Shown one piece after another: positions 8,853 through 17,160 of a stretch of 64,000 nucleotides of DNA (its first letter is position 1; each line of letters opens with the position of its first letter). The translations under genes were made by a program, and so were the position numbers. The stretch comes from Paenibacillus radicis (ex Xue et al. 2023) (lineage in GTDB: Bacteria > Bacillota > Bacilli > Paenibacillales > NBRC-103111): contig NZ_JANQBD010000011.1 in NCBI RefSeq assembly GCF_024722015.1, forward strand, positions 62,001 to 126,000. Direction: 5' to 3'. The notes under the pieces were generated by a model. That model was not told the origin of the DNA. It saw only the letters and a list, made by a program, of their open reading frames with translations, and did not search any database.

Positions 8853-8883
8853 TTGACTTAAACCATGGTTTAAGATGTATCCT
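8853..8883 (+). promoter_or_regulatory. MerR-type promoter with 19-bp spacer and palindromic operator
   Basis: The -35 TTGACT (8853-8858) and -10 TATCCT (8878-8883) are separated by 19 bases, the over-long spacing typical of MerR-activated promoters. Within the spacer and the end of the -35 box sits a perfect 18-bp palindrome, CTTAAACCATGGTTTAAG (8857-8874). The MerR gene begins 42 bases downstream, so autoregulation is likely. Confidence 0.8.
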
Positions 8884-8925
8884 ATTCCTGTCGACAATGA
8901 AAGATAAAAATTTGGAGGCCTCCAG

Positions 8926-9303
8926 ATGAAGTATTGTTCAATTAGCGAAGTTTCAGCCAAATTCAATATTCCAGAATCAACGTTACGTTATTATGAAAAA
9001 AAAGGACTACTACCACTAATCGAGCGTGATGAGGCTGGTAGGCGGTTATTTTCAGAAGATCAAATTGCACTCCTTGAAACGGTTATTTGTTTAAAAAATA
9101 CTCACATGCCAATAAATGGTATCAAGCAATATATGGATTGGATAGTAGAAGGAGATAACACCATTGAACTCCGACTTGAATTGATGAAGAACCACAAGCA
9201 AGCAGTACAAGCTGAAATTTCGTTGATGACAGAATCCTTAAAAGGAATAGACGTAAAAATTACACGTTATACAAAGCGCACTCAGGAAAGAAAAGAAAAA
9301 TGA
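8926..9303 (+). CDS. MerR family transcription regulator
   Basis: A 125-residue protein whose N-terminus is a winged helix-turn-helix of the MerR family: SISEVSAKFNIPESTLRYYE, then KKGLLP and RRLFSEDQIALLE. A long dimerisation helix covers residues 75-110. No cysteine cluster for metal sensing is visible, so it is more like the BltR/BmrR-type organic-ligand or TipA-type group. The start ATG follows a GGAGG site. It overlaps the reading frame of the next gene's upstream region and is surely cotranscribed with the dehydrogenase from the 19-bp-spacer promoter. Confidence 0.9.
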   Translation: MKYCSISEVSAKFNIPESTLRYYEKKGLLPLIERDEAGRRLFSEDQIALLETVICLKNTHMPINGIKQYMDWIVEGDNTIELRLELMKNHKQAVQAEISLMTESLKGIDVKITRYTKRTQERKEK

Positions 9304-9317
9304 GAAGAGGAACTGTA

Positions 9318-10079
9318 ATGAAACTTTCAGGAAATACAATACTTATTACAGGCGGAAGTTCAGGAATAGGATTAGCTTTTGCAGAGCGCTTTATAAAAGC
9401 TGGAAATAAAGTCATTGTTTGTGGACGACGTGAAGATGTACTTCAAAATGCGAAAGAAAAATCCCCTGACCTTATTACTCGTGTAAGTAATTTGGATATT
9501 GAATCCGAGCGTGCAGCATTGTTTGATTGGGTAACAGCGAACTATCCAGAAGTGAATGTGTTAGTTAACAATGCAGGAATCCAACAACGCTTTAATGTGT
9601 TAAAGGCGGAAGCGAAGAACGATTGGAGTTATTTCAGTAAAGAAATCACAACCAACATTGAAGCACCTTTTCATCTCTCTATGCTGTTCGCTCCATTTTT
9701 TGCAACAAAAGAAGAGGCGGCTATCATTAACGTGACATCTGGGCTAGCTTTTACACCGCTTGCGATTGCTCCAATTTATTCAGCAACAAAAGCGGCGCTT
9801 CATTCATTTACAATGAGTCTGAGACATCAACTTTCTGATACGTCTGTAGAAGTAATTGAGGTAGCTCCTCCGGCAGTGAATACAGATTTAGGCGGAGCGG
9901 GGCTGCATATGCATGGAGAACCGTTAGATGCATTCGCAGATGGAATTTTCAAAGGATTAGCAGAGGGTAAAAAGGAAATTGGATATGGTACTTCTGTGAA
10001 TCGCTTACGCATGTCACGAGATGAAGTCGACGAACACGTAGAAAATTTGTATAAGGCAACGAAAAACACAATTGAATAA
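9318..10079 (+). CDS. short-chain dehydrogenase/reductase (DltE-like)
   Basis: The start ATG at 9318 follows AGAGGA; the frame could begin at 9300 but lacks a good site there. The 253-residue Rossmann protein has the TGGSSGIG cofactor loop (residues 11-18), NNAG near 82, a catalytic serine in VTSG, and the YSATK active-site motif near 154. The C-terminus matches the DltE/YvaG-like SDR group. It is NAD(P)H-dependent and cytoplasmic; its substrate is unknown. It forms a two-gene unit with the MerR regulator and is probably induced by whatever MerR senses. Confidence 0.88.
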   Translation: MKLSGNTILITGGSSGIGLAFAERFIKAGNKVIVCGRREDVLQNAKEKSPDLITRVSNLDIESERAALFDWVTANYPEVNVLVNNAGIQQRFNVLKAEAKNDWSYFSKEITTNIEAPFHLSMLFAPFFATKEEAAIINVTSGLAFTPLAIAPIYSATKAALHSFTMSLRHQLSDTSVEVIEVAPPAVNTDLGGAGLHMHGEPLDAFADGIFKGLAEGKKEIGYGTSVNRLRMSRDEVDEHVENLYKATKNTIE

Positions 10080-10113
10080 CTATACTGACGAAAAAGTTGG
10101 CATATAAAAAAGC

Positions 10114-10141
10114 AAAACTCGCCGCAGTGTTGGCGAGTTTT
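10114..10141. terminator. bidirectional intrinsic terminator
   Basis: A perfect 10-bp stem (AAAACTCGCC / GGCGAGTTTT) with a T-rich tail follows the dehydrogenase and lies downstream of the convergent pectate lyase gene. Confidence 0.85.
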
Positions 10142-10225
10142 CTTTATTATAGTTATCCATTTCTTATCCAACTATCCATCCAAGCATCCCCTGCGTTGCA
10201 CCACAGAGCATGATCTTTTCTTTAA

Positions 10226-12277
10226 TTATTTGATAAACTTGAACCAATTGATATTGAATAAATACCCGCTTGATCCTGTAAACTTCAGGTATACATTGTG
10301 AGTACCCGTGGCACTGCTTCCGTTGACCGCGCATGATTGTGTCGCCCAAGTCTGCCAGCCTCCGGTCCCCGTTACCGGGCAAGTTCCTATCAGTGTTCCT
10401 GTTAGGCTGTCGAGTCTAATTTCAATGTTTCCTCCCGCTGTAGAGGCAACTCTTGCAGCAAATTTTGTTGGACCCGTCGTTCCAAAGTTAACATTATTAA
10501 ATACGAGATAATCACCATTATCAATATATCCTACGTTCTGGCCGCCTTCAGAGCTTGCTTCAGTTTGTACGCCCGACATACTGCTGTAGCTTTCAGCTTC
10601 GATTGTCGAATAGGCATCAATAGCTCCATAAGATTTTTTCAACCAATCTGCAGCACTCATAGTAACTTTGGATACACCGGCGTATTGGTTTACTGTTGTT
10701 ACAACACTGGATAAAGGAAATGTTTGATAAGCATAAGGCAATTGCTCGGTGGTCCCATATGTGAATGTAAACGGTGTACTTGGCGGAGTTGATTTACTCA
10801 TGTTTTCTACCCCGACGATATGTGAAGACCAAGCCCAATTGCCGATGGTTGATTTGTTATACCAAGTCATTCCACTGGTAAAGGCATTCACACCATTATT
10901 GTCCCAGCTGCTGCCTGTATAGGTTGTTCCATTGGAATTTGTTACTGTTGAATTTACAATTAAACTATGGTTCAGCGCATTTTGAAATAAAACATCAAAA
11001 GGTGCATTCATATTCGCTGTATCATCACCTTGGCGTTCTGCACCGATTTGCGGCTCATTAAATGAATTATACACATTAGTATCTGCCGCTATTGAAGCAC
11101 CATTTCTTGCATTGACTGCACGTGATAATTTATCTGTGCCATAAGTCGAGATAGCAGAAGCACTATTGAGTGCACTATGATGAGTAGAATTATCAAAATA
11201 GTTATTAAATAAATGACCCGTGCCTTGACGAATCATTGGCAGGCGTTGGCCAACATTCGTGTAACGATTATACGCCATGGTCAATCGAAGTCTTTGATTT
11301 CCATCTTTAACTTCGACTCCATTAGAACCAACGTAGTTCGTATAATCCTTATCACCAGAGCCTACCAAATGAACTTTGGAGTGATAGGCCGCATAAGCCA
11401 TAATCTGATTTTTGGTAGCCCCCCCATGACGCATTTTATAATAGAGACTTGTTGATGTGTTCAACGTACCTGCTGCATATTTTTGCTCCATATAATCAAT
11501 TGACTTATAAATAGAACTAGTTGTAGCTGGATTTTGATTCGCTGCCAATCCGAATTCATTCCAAGAAAAAGTTACATTGGATGCGCCATTTTCCATATCA
11601 ATCATTCCATCTGCTGCGATAGAAAACTTACAATGGTCAATCCATACATTGTTAGCGCCATTTACCTTGATAAATGACCAGCCTACTTCTTTATGATCTC
11701 CTGCATCATCCCACTGCCACATTTCATCAAAATTGAGATTTCTTAATACAATGTCATTCGCTGAAGCCTGTAATTTCATTTCAGCATGCCTAATGGTCTT
11801 GCCTGAAGTCGAGAAAATGGTTAATCCATCTACATTCGAAATATTTAATTTGGATACTCCGGAAGCAATCAACAGCGGATTCGTAAACCCGTTCGTCGGA
11901 TCCGGATACTTTGTAATAAAACTATACTGTGAAACTTCTGTTGAATTAAGTGCTAATTCAGTCCATCCTAAGTTAATATCAGCTGTAACTTCAATTACTT
12001 TTACAGTACCATTTCTCGCATCCAGGACTGCTTGTAAAAACTGTCTTCCATTACTCACTGTACGATAATAAGAGGTTCCCACATAACTACTTCTATCCTT
12101 TACTCCTAAAGATGCATAGCCGGGAACCGATAAAAAGCTGCTGTCATAACTCTTTTCAACCTTTGAAGTGTTAGGTATTGTGTTAATCACAGCTGCCTCT
12201 GCTACGTTTCCTGCATTAAAGAAAGAAGTCACTAATAAAGTTCCCATCACCAAACTACTTAAAATTTTTTTAATCAT
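10226..12277 (-). CDS. secreted pectate lyase (PL1) with C-terminal CBM6
   Basis: A 683-residue exported protein. A signal peptide covers residues 1-28 (IKKILSSLVMGTLLVTSFF...AEA). The PL1 parallel beta-helix runs from about 75 to 430, with the typical VWIDHCKFS (211-219), DGMIDMENGASNVTFSWNEF (223-242) and QRLPMIRQGTGHLFNNYFDN (344-363) containing the RxPxxR arginine. A CBM6 carbohydrate-binding module covers about 558-683 (IEAESYSSM...NVGYIDNGDYLVF...INWFKF). It should cleave polygalacturonate by beta-elimination outside the cell. Divergent from an AraC regulator; a CcpA-like site and paired direct repeats lie between them. No dockerin, unlike the giant enzymes later in the window. Confidence 0.92.
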   Translation of the reverse strand: MIKKILSSLVMGTLLVTSFFNAGNVAEAAVINTIPNTSKVEKSYDSSFLSVPGYASLGVKDRSSYVGTSYYRTVSNGRQFLQAVLDARNGTVKVIEVTADINLGWTELALNSTEVSQYSFITKYPDPTNGFTNPLLIASGVSKLNISNVDGLTIFSTSGKTIRHAEMKLQASANDIVLRNLNFDEMWQWDDAGDHKEVGWSFIKVNGANNVWIDHCKFSIAADGMIDMENGASNVTFSWNEFGLAANQNPATTSSIYKSIDYMEQKYAAGTLNTSTSLYYKMRHGGATKNQIMAYAAYHSKVHLVGSGDKDYTNYVGSNGVEVKDGNQRLRLTMAYNRYTNVGQRLPMIRQGTGHLFNNYFDNSTHHSALNSASAISTYGTDKLSRAVNARNGASIAADTNVYNSFNEPQIGAERQGDDTANMNAPFDVLFQNALNHSLIVNSTVTNSNGTTYTGSSWDNNGVNAFTSGMTWYNKSTIGNWAWSSHIVGVENMSKSTPPSTPFTFTYGTTEQLPYAYQTFPLSSVVTTVNQYAGVSKVTMSAADWLKKSYGAIDAYSTIEAESYSSMSGVQTEASSEGGQNVGYIDNGDYLVFNNVNFGTTGPTKFAARVASTAGGNIEIRLDSLTGTLIGTCPVTGTGGWQTWATQSCAVNGSSATGTHNVYLKFTGSSGYLFNINWFKFIK

Positions 12278-12353
12278 GATTAAATCCCTCCCAAATTTGA
12301 ACTCTTCCTCAAAATCGCATTATGTATTGCCTGTTATTGTCACCACCACCTCA

Positions 12354-12367
12354 TTAAAGCGCTTCCA
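12354..12367 (-). promoter_or_regulatory. candidate cre (CcpA) site upstream of pectate lyase
   Basis: Read on the minus strand, TGGAAGCGCTTTAA matches the Gram-positive cre consensus TGWAARCGYTWNCA at 12 of 14 positions. It lies about 80 bases before the pectate lyase start, a typical place for catabolite repression. Confidence 0.5.
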
Positions 12368-12403
12368 TATTATTTCCTTCATGCTCTTCCTATTGGCGAT
12401 TTC

Positions 12404-12438
12404 TGATCAATATCCGAAAATGATCAACCGGTTATCCG
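12404..12438. promoter_or_regulatory. paired direct repeats, candidate AraC operator
   Basis: TGATCAATATCCG (12404-12416) is repeated 17 bases further on as TGATCAA...TTATCCG (12421-12438). Direct repeats in the gap between an AraC gene and its divergent neighbour are typical AraC-family binding sites. Confidence 0.4.
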
Positions 12439-12559
12439 GATTACTGTCGTGACACCAGGAAAATTGGAAATAATTACTTGAATTATAACATCGCGCATGG
12501 TATGAATTTAGACATAAAGCATTTAAAATCAGCCAAAAATTGCACTGGGTGGGTTGATC

Positions 12560-13354
12560 ATGTTACCTTTCTACGAAATACAAGCTAAAGATTTGAGGTT
12601 AATCCGTTATACTAGACAGCTGACGTTTCCTGCCCACATGCACAGAAATATCGAAATACTTTATGTTTTTTCCGGTGTTCAATATCTTGACATTGATGAA
12701 ACTGCGTATGAAATCCATGAAGGCGAAGCTGCAATAATTTTCTCGGATATTGTTCACAGTTATTATAAAATAGGAGAAAATACAGCTGATGCTATACTGA
12801 TTATATGTAACCCGCGATTGTTTGGAGGGGTTTTTCCGAACTTCGAAAATTTCCAGCCTGTAATTCCTTTCATATCTAAAGAAGGGATCCATGAAGAGGC
12901 TGTATATGCGCTGAGACATATTAAGAAGAAAGATGAATTTGCCGTAAGGCTTGGCTGGACCTATGTCATCATGTCTCATCTTCTTCGCCGTATTGAGCTG
13001 AAGCAGCGACAGCGAACTCCTGTTCAGGATATGTCCAAAAAAATTATGGAGTATTTAGCCAACAACTTTACAGAACCGCTTACACTTGATTCTCTTGCCG
13101 CTGAATTTTGTGTCAGCAAATACTACATTTCTCATATATTTTCAGACCGAATAAAAATGAATTTCAGGAATTACCTCGGATTGCTCCGCGCCGAATACGC
13201 TGCCAAGCTGATTCGTACAACAGATGCCGCATTAACAACGATAAGCAGCAATGCCGGATTTGACAGCCAACGCACCTTTAATCGCATTTTCCATGCCAAA
13301 TACGGGATGTCCCCAAGAGAGTTCAGGACTAATATTCGCAAATATATCAAATGA
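12560..13354 (+). CDS. AraC family transcription regulator (cupin + HTH)
   Basis: The start is set at the ATG at 12560, which has GGGTGG seven bases upstream; the TTG at 12554 is too close. The 264-residue protein has an AraC_binding cupin (HMHRNIEILYVFSG, EGEAAIIFSDIVHSYY) and a C-terminal pair of HTH motifs (LDSLAAEFCVSKYYISHIF, ISSNAGFDSQRTFNRIF, ending KYGMSPREFR). It is divergent from the pectate lyase gene and probably controls it in response to a sugar; this role is inferred from position. The two genes share a 276-base gap with candidate operator and cre sequences. Confidence 0.88.
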   Translation: MLPFYEIQAKDLRLIRYTRQLTFPAHMHRNIEILYVFSGVQYLDIDETAYEIHEGEAAIIFSDIVHSYYKIGENTADAILIICNPRLFGGVFPNFENFQPVIPFISKEGIHEEAVYALRHIKKKDEFAVRLGWTYVIMSHLLRRIELKQRQRTPVQDMSKKIMEYLANNFTEPLTLDSLAAEFCVSKYYISHIFSDRIKMNFRNYLGLLRAEYAAKLIRTTDAALTTISSNAGFDSQRTFNRIFHAKYGMSPREFRTNIRKYIK

Positions 13355-13615
13355 ATCATCCAGCTCGATGTAACCTACTGAGCCCATTCGAATCCCGGTT
13401 GTTGTGCAACTCTTTCATTAAAGATACATTTCAATCATAAAGCCAGCTTGTCTTACGAGATAAATAAGATACCCCGGAAAATATTAGAAAGGGCATCTTC
13501 CTTTAGCGCTGTAAGAACTTAAACTTTCTTATACCAACGCTTACAATGCTGCGATTCATAACAAAAAACCTCGCCCTTAATAGGCAAAGGTTATTAAGAA
13601 GCAGTTGATTCAGCT

Positions 13616-15925
13616 TCATATCAAACTGTTGTCGCTCGTGAAGATAATTTGATATTGTTTTCCGGGTTGTGTGTCGAATTCCAAGCTTCCATGATCTATG
13701 GTTATTGGAATCCGCTCGTTGCTGCATAGAACTTCAGCTTCGGTCACATTGGAATTACATTGTAGCCGGCAGCGCCGGCCTAATTTAGAATAGACTATCG
13801 CTCTGTTTACAACGCTGTCTTGCCAGTAAAACTCCAACTCAAATCCGTTTCTAGCGCAAACGCCCCGAATGTTCCCCGTTGCCCAGATACCAGGAAGCGC
13901 GGGCAGCAGTCTGATTTCATCCTCATTGCTCTGAATAAGCATTTCAACAATACCTGCAGCACCTCCGAAGTTCCCATCGATTTGAAATGGCGGATGATTG
14001 TCAAAAAGATTATCATGCGTGGAATGGGTAAATAGCGTATTCATATACTGATGCGCCTGTTCGCCGTCTCCCAAATGCGCCCATAAGTTAATGATCCAAG
14101 CACAGCTCCAGCCGGTATGTCCTCCTCCGTGCTGAAGTCTTCGCTCTAGCGCGATGCGGGCAGCAGACCACAGATCCGGTGTCTTACGACTAATACTGTG
14201 TCCTGGATAAACGCCAAACAAGTGCGAGATATGCCGATGCCCCGGCTCTGTTTCCTCATGATCCTCAAGCCACTCTTGCAGTTGACCGAATTTACCTGCC
14301 TTCATCGGAGGTAATTGTGAACGTTTTTGAATGAGCAGTTCCCTGAACGCTTGATCTTGTCCAAGCTCCTCGCTTGCCCGAATACAGTTTTCAAAAAGAT
14401 CATCAATGATTTGGACCGCCATCGTAGGACTCATGTCCAGTGCAGTCATTGTGCCATCTGCTGCTGTAAACGTATTCTCGGGCGATGTAGTTGGACCGGT
14501 TACAAGCCACTTGTAACGTGGGTGCTCCACCATGAAATCAAGATAAAACCGGGCTGCTTCCTTCATAAACGGATAAGCTCTTTGCTCCAGCAGCTTGATG
14601 TCGCCTGTAAATAAATAATGATCCCAATAATGTCTGCTGAGCCATGCAGCTCCTTCTTGCCACAGCAGCGAGGACGTTGCCCGAAGCGACGTATTCAGCC
14701 AAGGATTCGTCCTCGTGCTAAGGACCATACCGTTGCAACCGTAGCGCTCTTTAGCCGTCTTGCGTCCCGGCTCAACCAACGAATCCATCAAATCGAATAA
14801 AGGTTCATGCAATTCGGATAAGTTGCATGTCTCGGCATGCCAATAATTCATCTGGGCATTAATATTAATGGTGAAATCCGAAAACCAGGGTGGCGTAAAG
14901 CTATCATTCCAAATTCCTTGCAGATTAGCAGGCAAAGTTCCCTTCCGCGAGCTTGCGATTAATAAATACCGGCCAAATTGCACATATAAGGCAGCTAAAT
15001 AGGGGTCATGCTGGCCCGATTTAATTTGCGCTAGCCTTACATCCGTAGGAAGCTCTTTATACAGATCTATACCCAAATTGATATCCAATCGATTAAATAA
15101 GGATTGGTGGTCGTATATATGGGCCTCTCTCAAAGCTTCCCACGACTTTAAGCCCGCTAATTGGAGAATGGATTGATTCTCTGCATGTGGATCTTTATGG
15201 CGGTATGTCGTATTTGCACTAACATACACCGTAATTGCCTTGCACTCTCTGAATATGACGGAATCCATCGCTGAGGAGCATTGTCCCTCTTCTGCGTGAA
15301 CTTCAACGCTCACATCAAAGTATACTCCTGCATAATCGCAAGCTCCGCGCAGCGTTAGCCCCCTTTGACCATTTTGATAAACAATTGTGTCGAATTCACG
15401 CTCCATGCGTATACAACCGCTGAGACTTGTCGAATCACTGGCCTCCAGGCGAATGACCATGACTTGATCAGGGTTGGTACAAATAACTTCACGTGAATAT
15501 TGCGTTCCCCCTATCGTATAAGTAGTTTTACAAATAGCTTGATTCAAATCCAATTCTCTTCGATAATCGGTTACCTCGCCAGTTGGCAGATCCAACTTGA
15601 TATAAAGATCTCCCAGTGACTGATAACTGCCATAATGCGGATTAAGCGGTGTTTTCATTGATTGTTCCGCGAGCTCATGAGCCCCACGGTAGTTCCCGTC
15701 GAACAGTAGATTTCGAACTTGGTTAATCGTTTGCAGCATACCAGGACTAGCATCATAATGAGGCTTTCCCGACCATACGGACTCTTCGTTCAATCCTATT
15801 CTTTCTTCATGAATTCCACCGTAAATCATGCCCCCGATTTTGCCGTTTCCTACGGGAAGTGCCTCTGTCCATTGTTCCGCTGGACGATCGTACCAGAGGC
15901 GCCAGTATTCGCTTGAATTACTCAT
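13616..15925 (-). CDS. GH95 alpha-L-fucosidase, intracellular
   Basis: The start is placed at the ATG at 15925 after GAGGAGAG (769 residues), since the frame upstream lacks a site. The protein has the GH95 layout: an N-terminal beta domain beginning WYDRPAEQWTEALPVGNGKIG, then a helical barrel with ININAQMNYWHAE, TSPENTF and FQIDGNFGGAAGIVEML, which correspond to the Asn, Glu and Asp active-site segments of 1,2-alpha-L-fucosidase AfcA. It has no signal peptide, so it acts on oligosaccharides already imported. Some GH95 members cleave alpha-L-galactose instead. Last gene of the kinase-regulator-GH29-GH95 operon, 48 bases after GH29. Confidence 0.9.
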   Translation of the reverse strand: MSNSSEYWRLWYDRPAEQWTEALPVGNGKIGGMIYGGIHEERIGLNEESVWSGKPHYDASPGMLQTINQVRNLLFDGNYRGAHELAEQSMKTPLNPHYGSYQSLGDLYIKLDLPTGEVTDYRRELDLNQAICKTTYTIGGTQYSREVICTNPDQVMVIRLEASDSTSLSGCIRMEREFDTIVYQNGQRGLTLRGACDYAGVYFDVSVEVHAEEGQCSSAMDSVIFRECKAITVYVSANTTYRHKDPHAENQSILQLAGLKSWEALREAHIYDHQSLFNRLDINLGIDLYKELPTDVRLAQIKSGQHDPYLAALYVQFGRYLLIASSRKGTLPANLQGIWNDSFTPPWFSDFTININAQMNYWHAETCNLSELHEPLFDLMDSLVEPGRKTAKERYGCNGMVLSTRTNPWLNTSLRATSSLLWQEGAAWLSRHYWDHYLFTGDIKLLEQRAYPFMKEAARFYLDFMVEHPRYKWLVTGPTTSPENTFTAADGTMTALDMSPTMAVQIIDDLFENCIRASEELGQDQAFRELLIQKRSQLPPMKAGKFGQLQEWLEDHEETEPGHRHISHLFGVYPGHSISRKTPDLWSAARIALERRLQHGGGHTGWSCAWIINLWAHLGDGEQAHQYMNTLFTHSTHDNLFDNHPPFQIDGNFGGAAGIVEMLIQSNEDEIRLLPALPGIWATGNIRGVCARNGFELEFYWQDSVVNRAIVYSKLGRRCRLQCNSNVTEAEVLCSNERIPITIDHGSLEFDTQPGKQYQIIFTSDNSLI

Positions 15926-15973
15926 CAGGTTTCTCTCCTCAGCCAGATTGCGTATCAAAATGGAATAAATAAG

Positions 15974-17053
15974 CTATTGGAATGTGCCATGTCTTCGAAT
16001 ACGCCTGCCCAGCTCTTTAAATACACTGACATCCTCAGGAGGAATCGTACCGTCTGGATAGGGTCCCGTATTGAGGAGCAAATTGCAATTTTTTTCGGCA
16101 GCATATCTGAGTCTCAACATCGCTTCATCCGCACAAATATGTTTTACATAATTGACATATCCCCAGCCCTTCTTTTGCATGACCGTACAAACTTCATTTC
16201 GTTTATTCTTATGTTTCCTCAAAACTTCGTTAGACCGATCAATCGCTTCTTGCGAAGCTCCTGTTTTACTGAGCAATACCTCAAGCGGGACGAACTGCAT
16301 TTCTTGTGACATGAAATCCTCGGTACCTGTCACTCCTTGTTTAAATGAAATCAAACATTGAGGCTGCAGACTGCGTACCAAATTATACGTTTCCCCGACT
16401 GGGAACAAATCCGGACGGAAATAACAAGGTACAATTGCATCAAACCATATGCCTGCAATCACTCCATAATTTGTCAAAAGCTCACGAATTTGAGCATGCA
16501 TAAATGCGATGTAATGCTGGAAATCTTTTTCTTCCTTATACAGGTAGCTTGGTTCTGTCTTCCTGTAAGGAGGGCGGGACCACGGTATTCCCACTTCATT
16601 AGATAAAAAATAGGGATGCCTCCAATCTGCACCATAGCTGTAATAAAGGAACAGCCCGAGCCCCCTCTTCTCACAAGCTGCCGCCAGTTCTTTAAGAAAA
16701 TCTCTTCCCGCAGGAGAGTTAATGCTGTTAAAAGCGGTTTCTTTGGTTTCGAACAAACAAAAACTATCATGATGTCTTGTAGTAAAGTTGATATACTTCA
16801 TTTCTGACTGGACAGCCAGATCGGCAATCTCCTCCGCATTGAAATATTCGGCCGTGAAGATGTCGCTAAGACACTCGTAATGAGCTACATGGATTTTTTT
16901 ATGATACATAACCCACTCTCCACGGCATAGTAGGCTGTACAAACCATAGTGGATGGACATCCCTAACTCGGCATCCCGAAACCATGCAAGTCCTGCTTCA
17001 TGCGGATCTTCGGCATATAGCTCCTCATAACCTTTAAGATATGAAGGAATCAC
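15974..17053 (-). CDS. GH29 alpha-L-fucosidase, intracellular
   Basis: A 359-residue protein starting at GTG (17053), with GGAGG upstream. GH29 features are clear: AWFRDAELGMSIHYGLYS (residues 23-40), TTRHHDSFCLFET (91-103) with the HH pair, and GIWFDA (201-206), whose Asp205 fits the catalytic nucleophile. It ends LLLNTGPYPDGTIPPEDV, the usual family close. There is no signal peptide and no binding module, in contrast with the exported GH29 enzyme at 21-25.8 kb. It probably trims fucose from imported oligosaccharides together with the GH95 enzyme. Cotranscribed with the upstream regulator, 107 bases away. Confidence 0.92.
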   Translation of the reverse strand: MIPSYLKGYEELYAEDPHEAGLAWFRDAELGMSIHYGLYSLLCRGEWVMYHKKIHVAHYECLSDIFTAEYFNAEEIADLAVQSEMKYINFTTRHHDSFCLFETKETAFNSINSPAGRDFLKELAAACEKRGLGLFLYYSYGADWRHPYFLSNEVGIPWSRPPYRKTEPSYLYKEEKDFQHYIAFMHAQIRELLTNYGVIAGIWFDAIVPCYFRPDLFPVGETYNLVRSLQPQCLISFKQGVTGTEDFMSQEMQFVPLEVLLSKTGASQEAIDRSNEVLRKHKNKRNEVCTVMQKKGWGYVNYVKHICADEAMLRLRYAAEKNCNLLLNTGPYPDGTIPPEDVSVFKELGRRIRRHGTFQ

Positions 17054-17160
17054 CTTCTTTTCTGCCTCCTAGTCTGGAATATGAAAAAGACTTTCAAACG
17101 TAGCACACTCCCAACCCTAGCCGCCTACAAAGCATCGAATCGTCCTCCTCAGTTTCCTTC

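Noticed and set aside
13355..13615. Possible weak hairpin near 13565-13595 after the AraC gene
   Set aside because: Arms AACCT/AGGTT pair only with internal loops; not strong enough for a terminator call.
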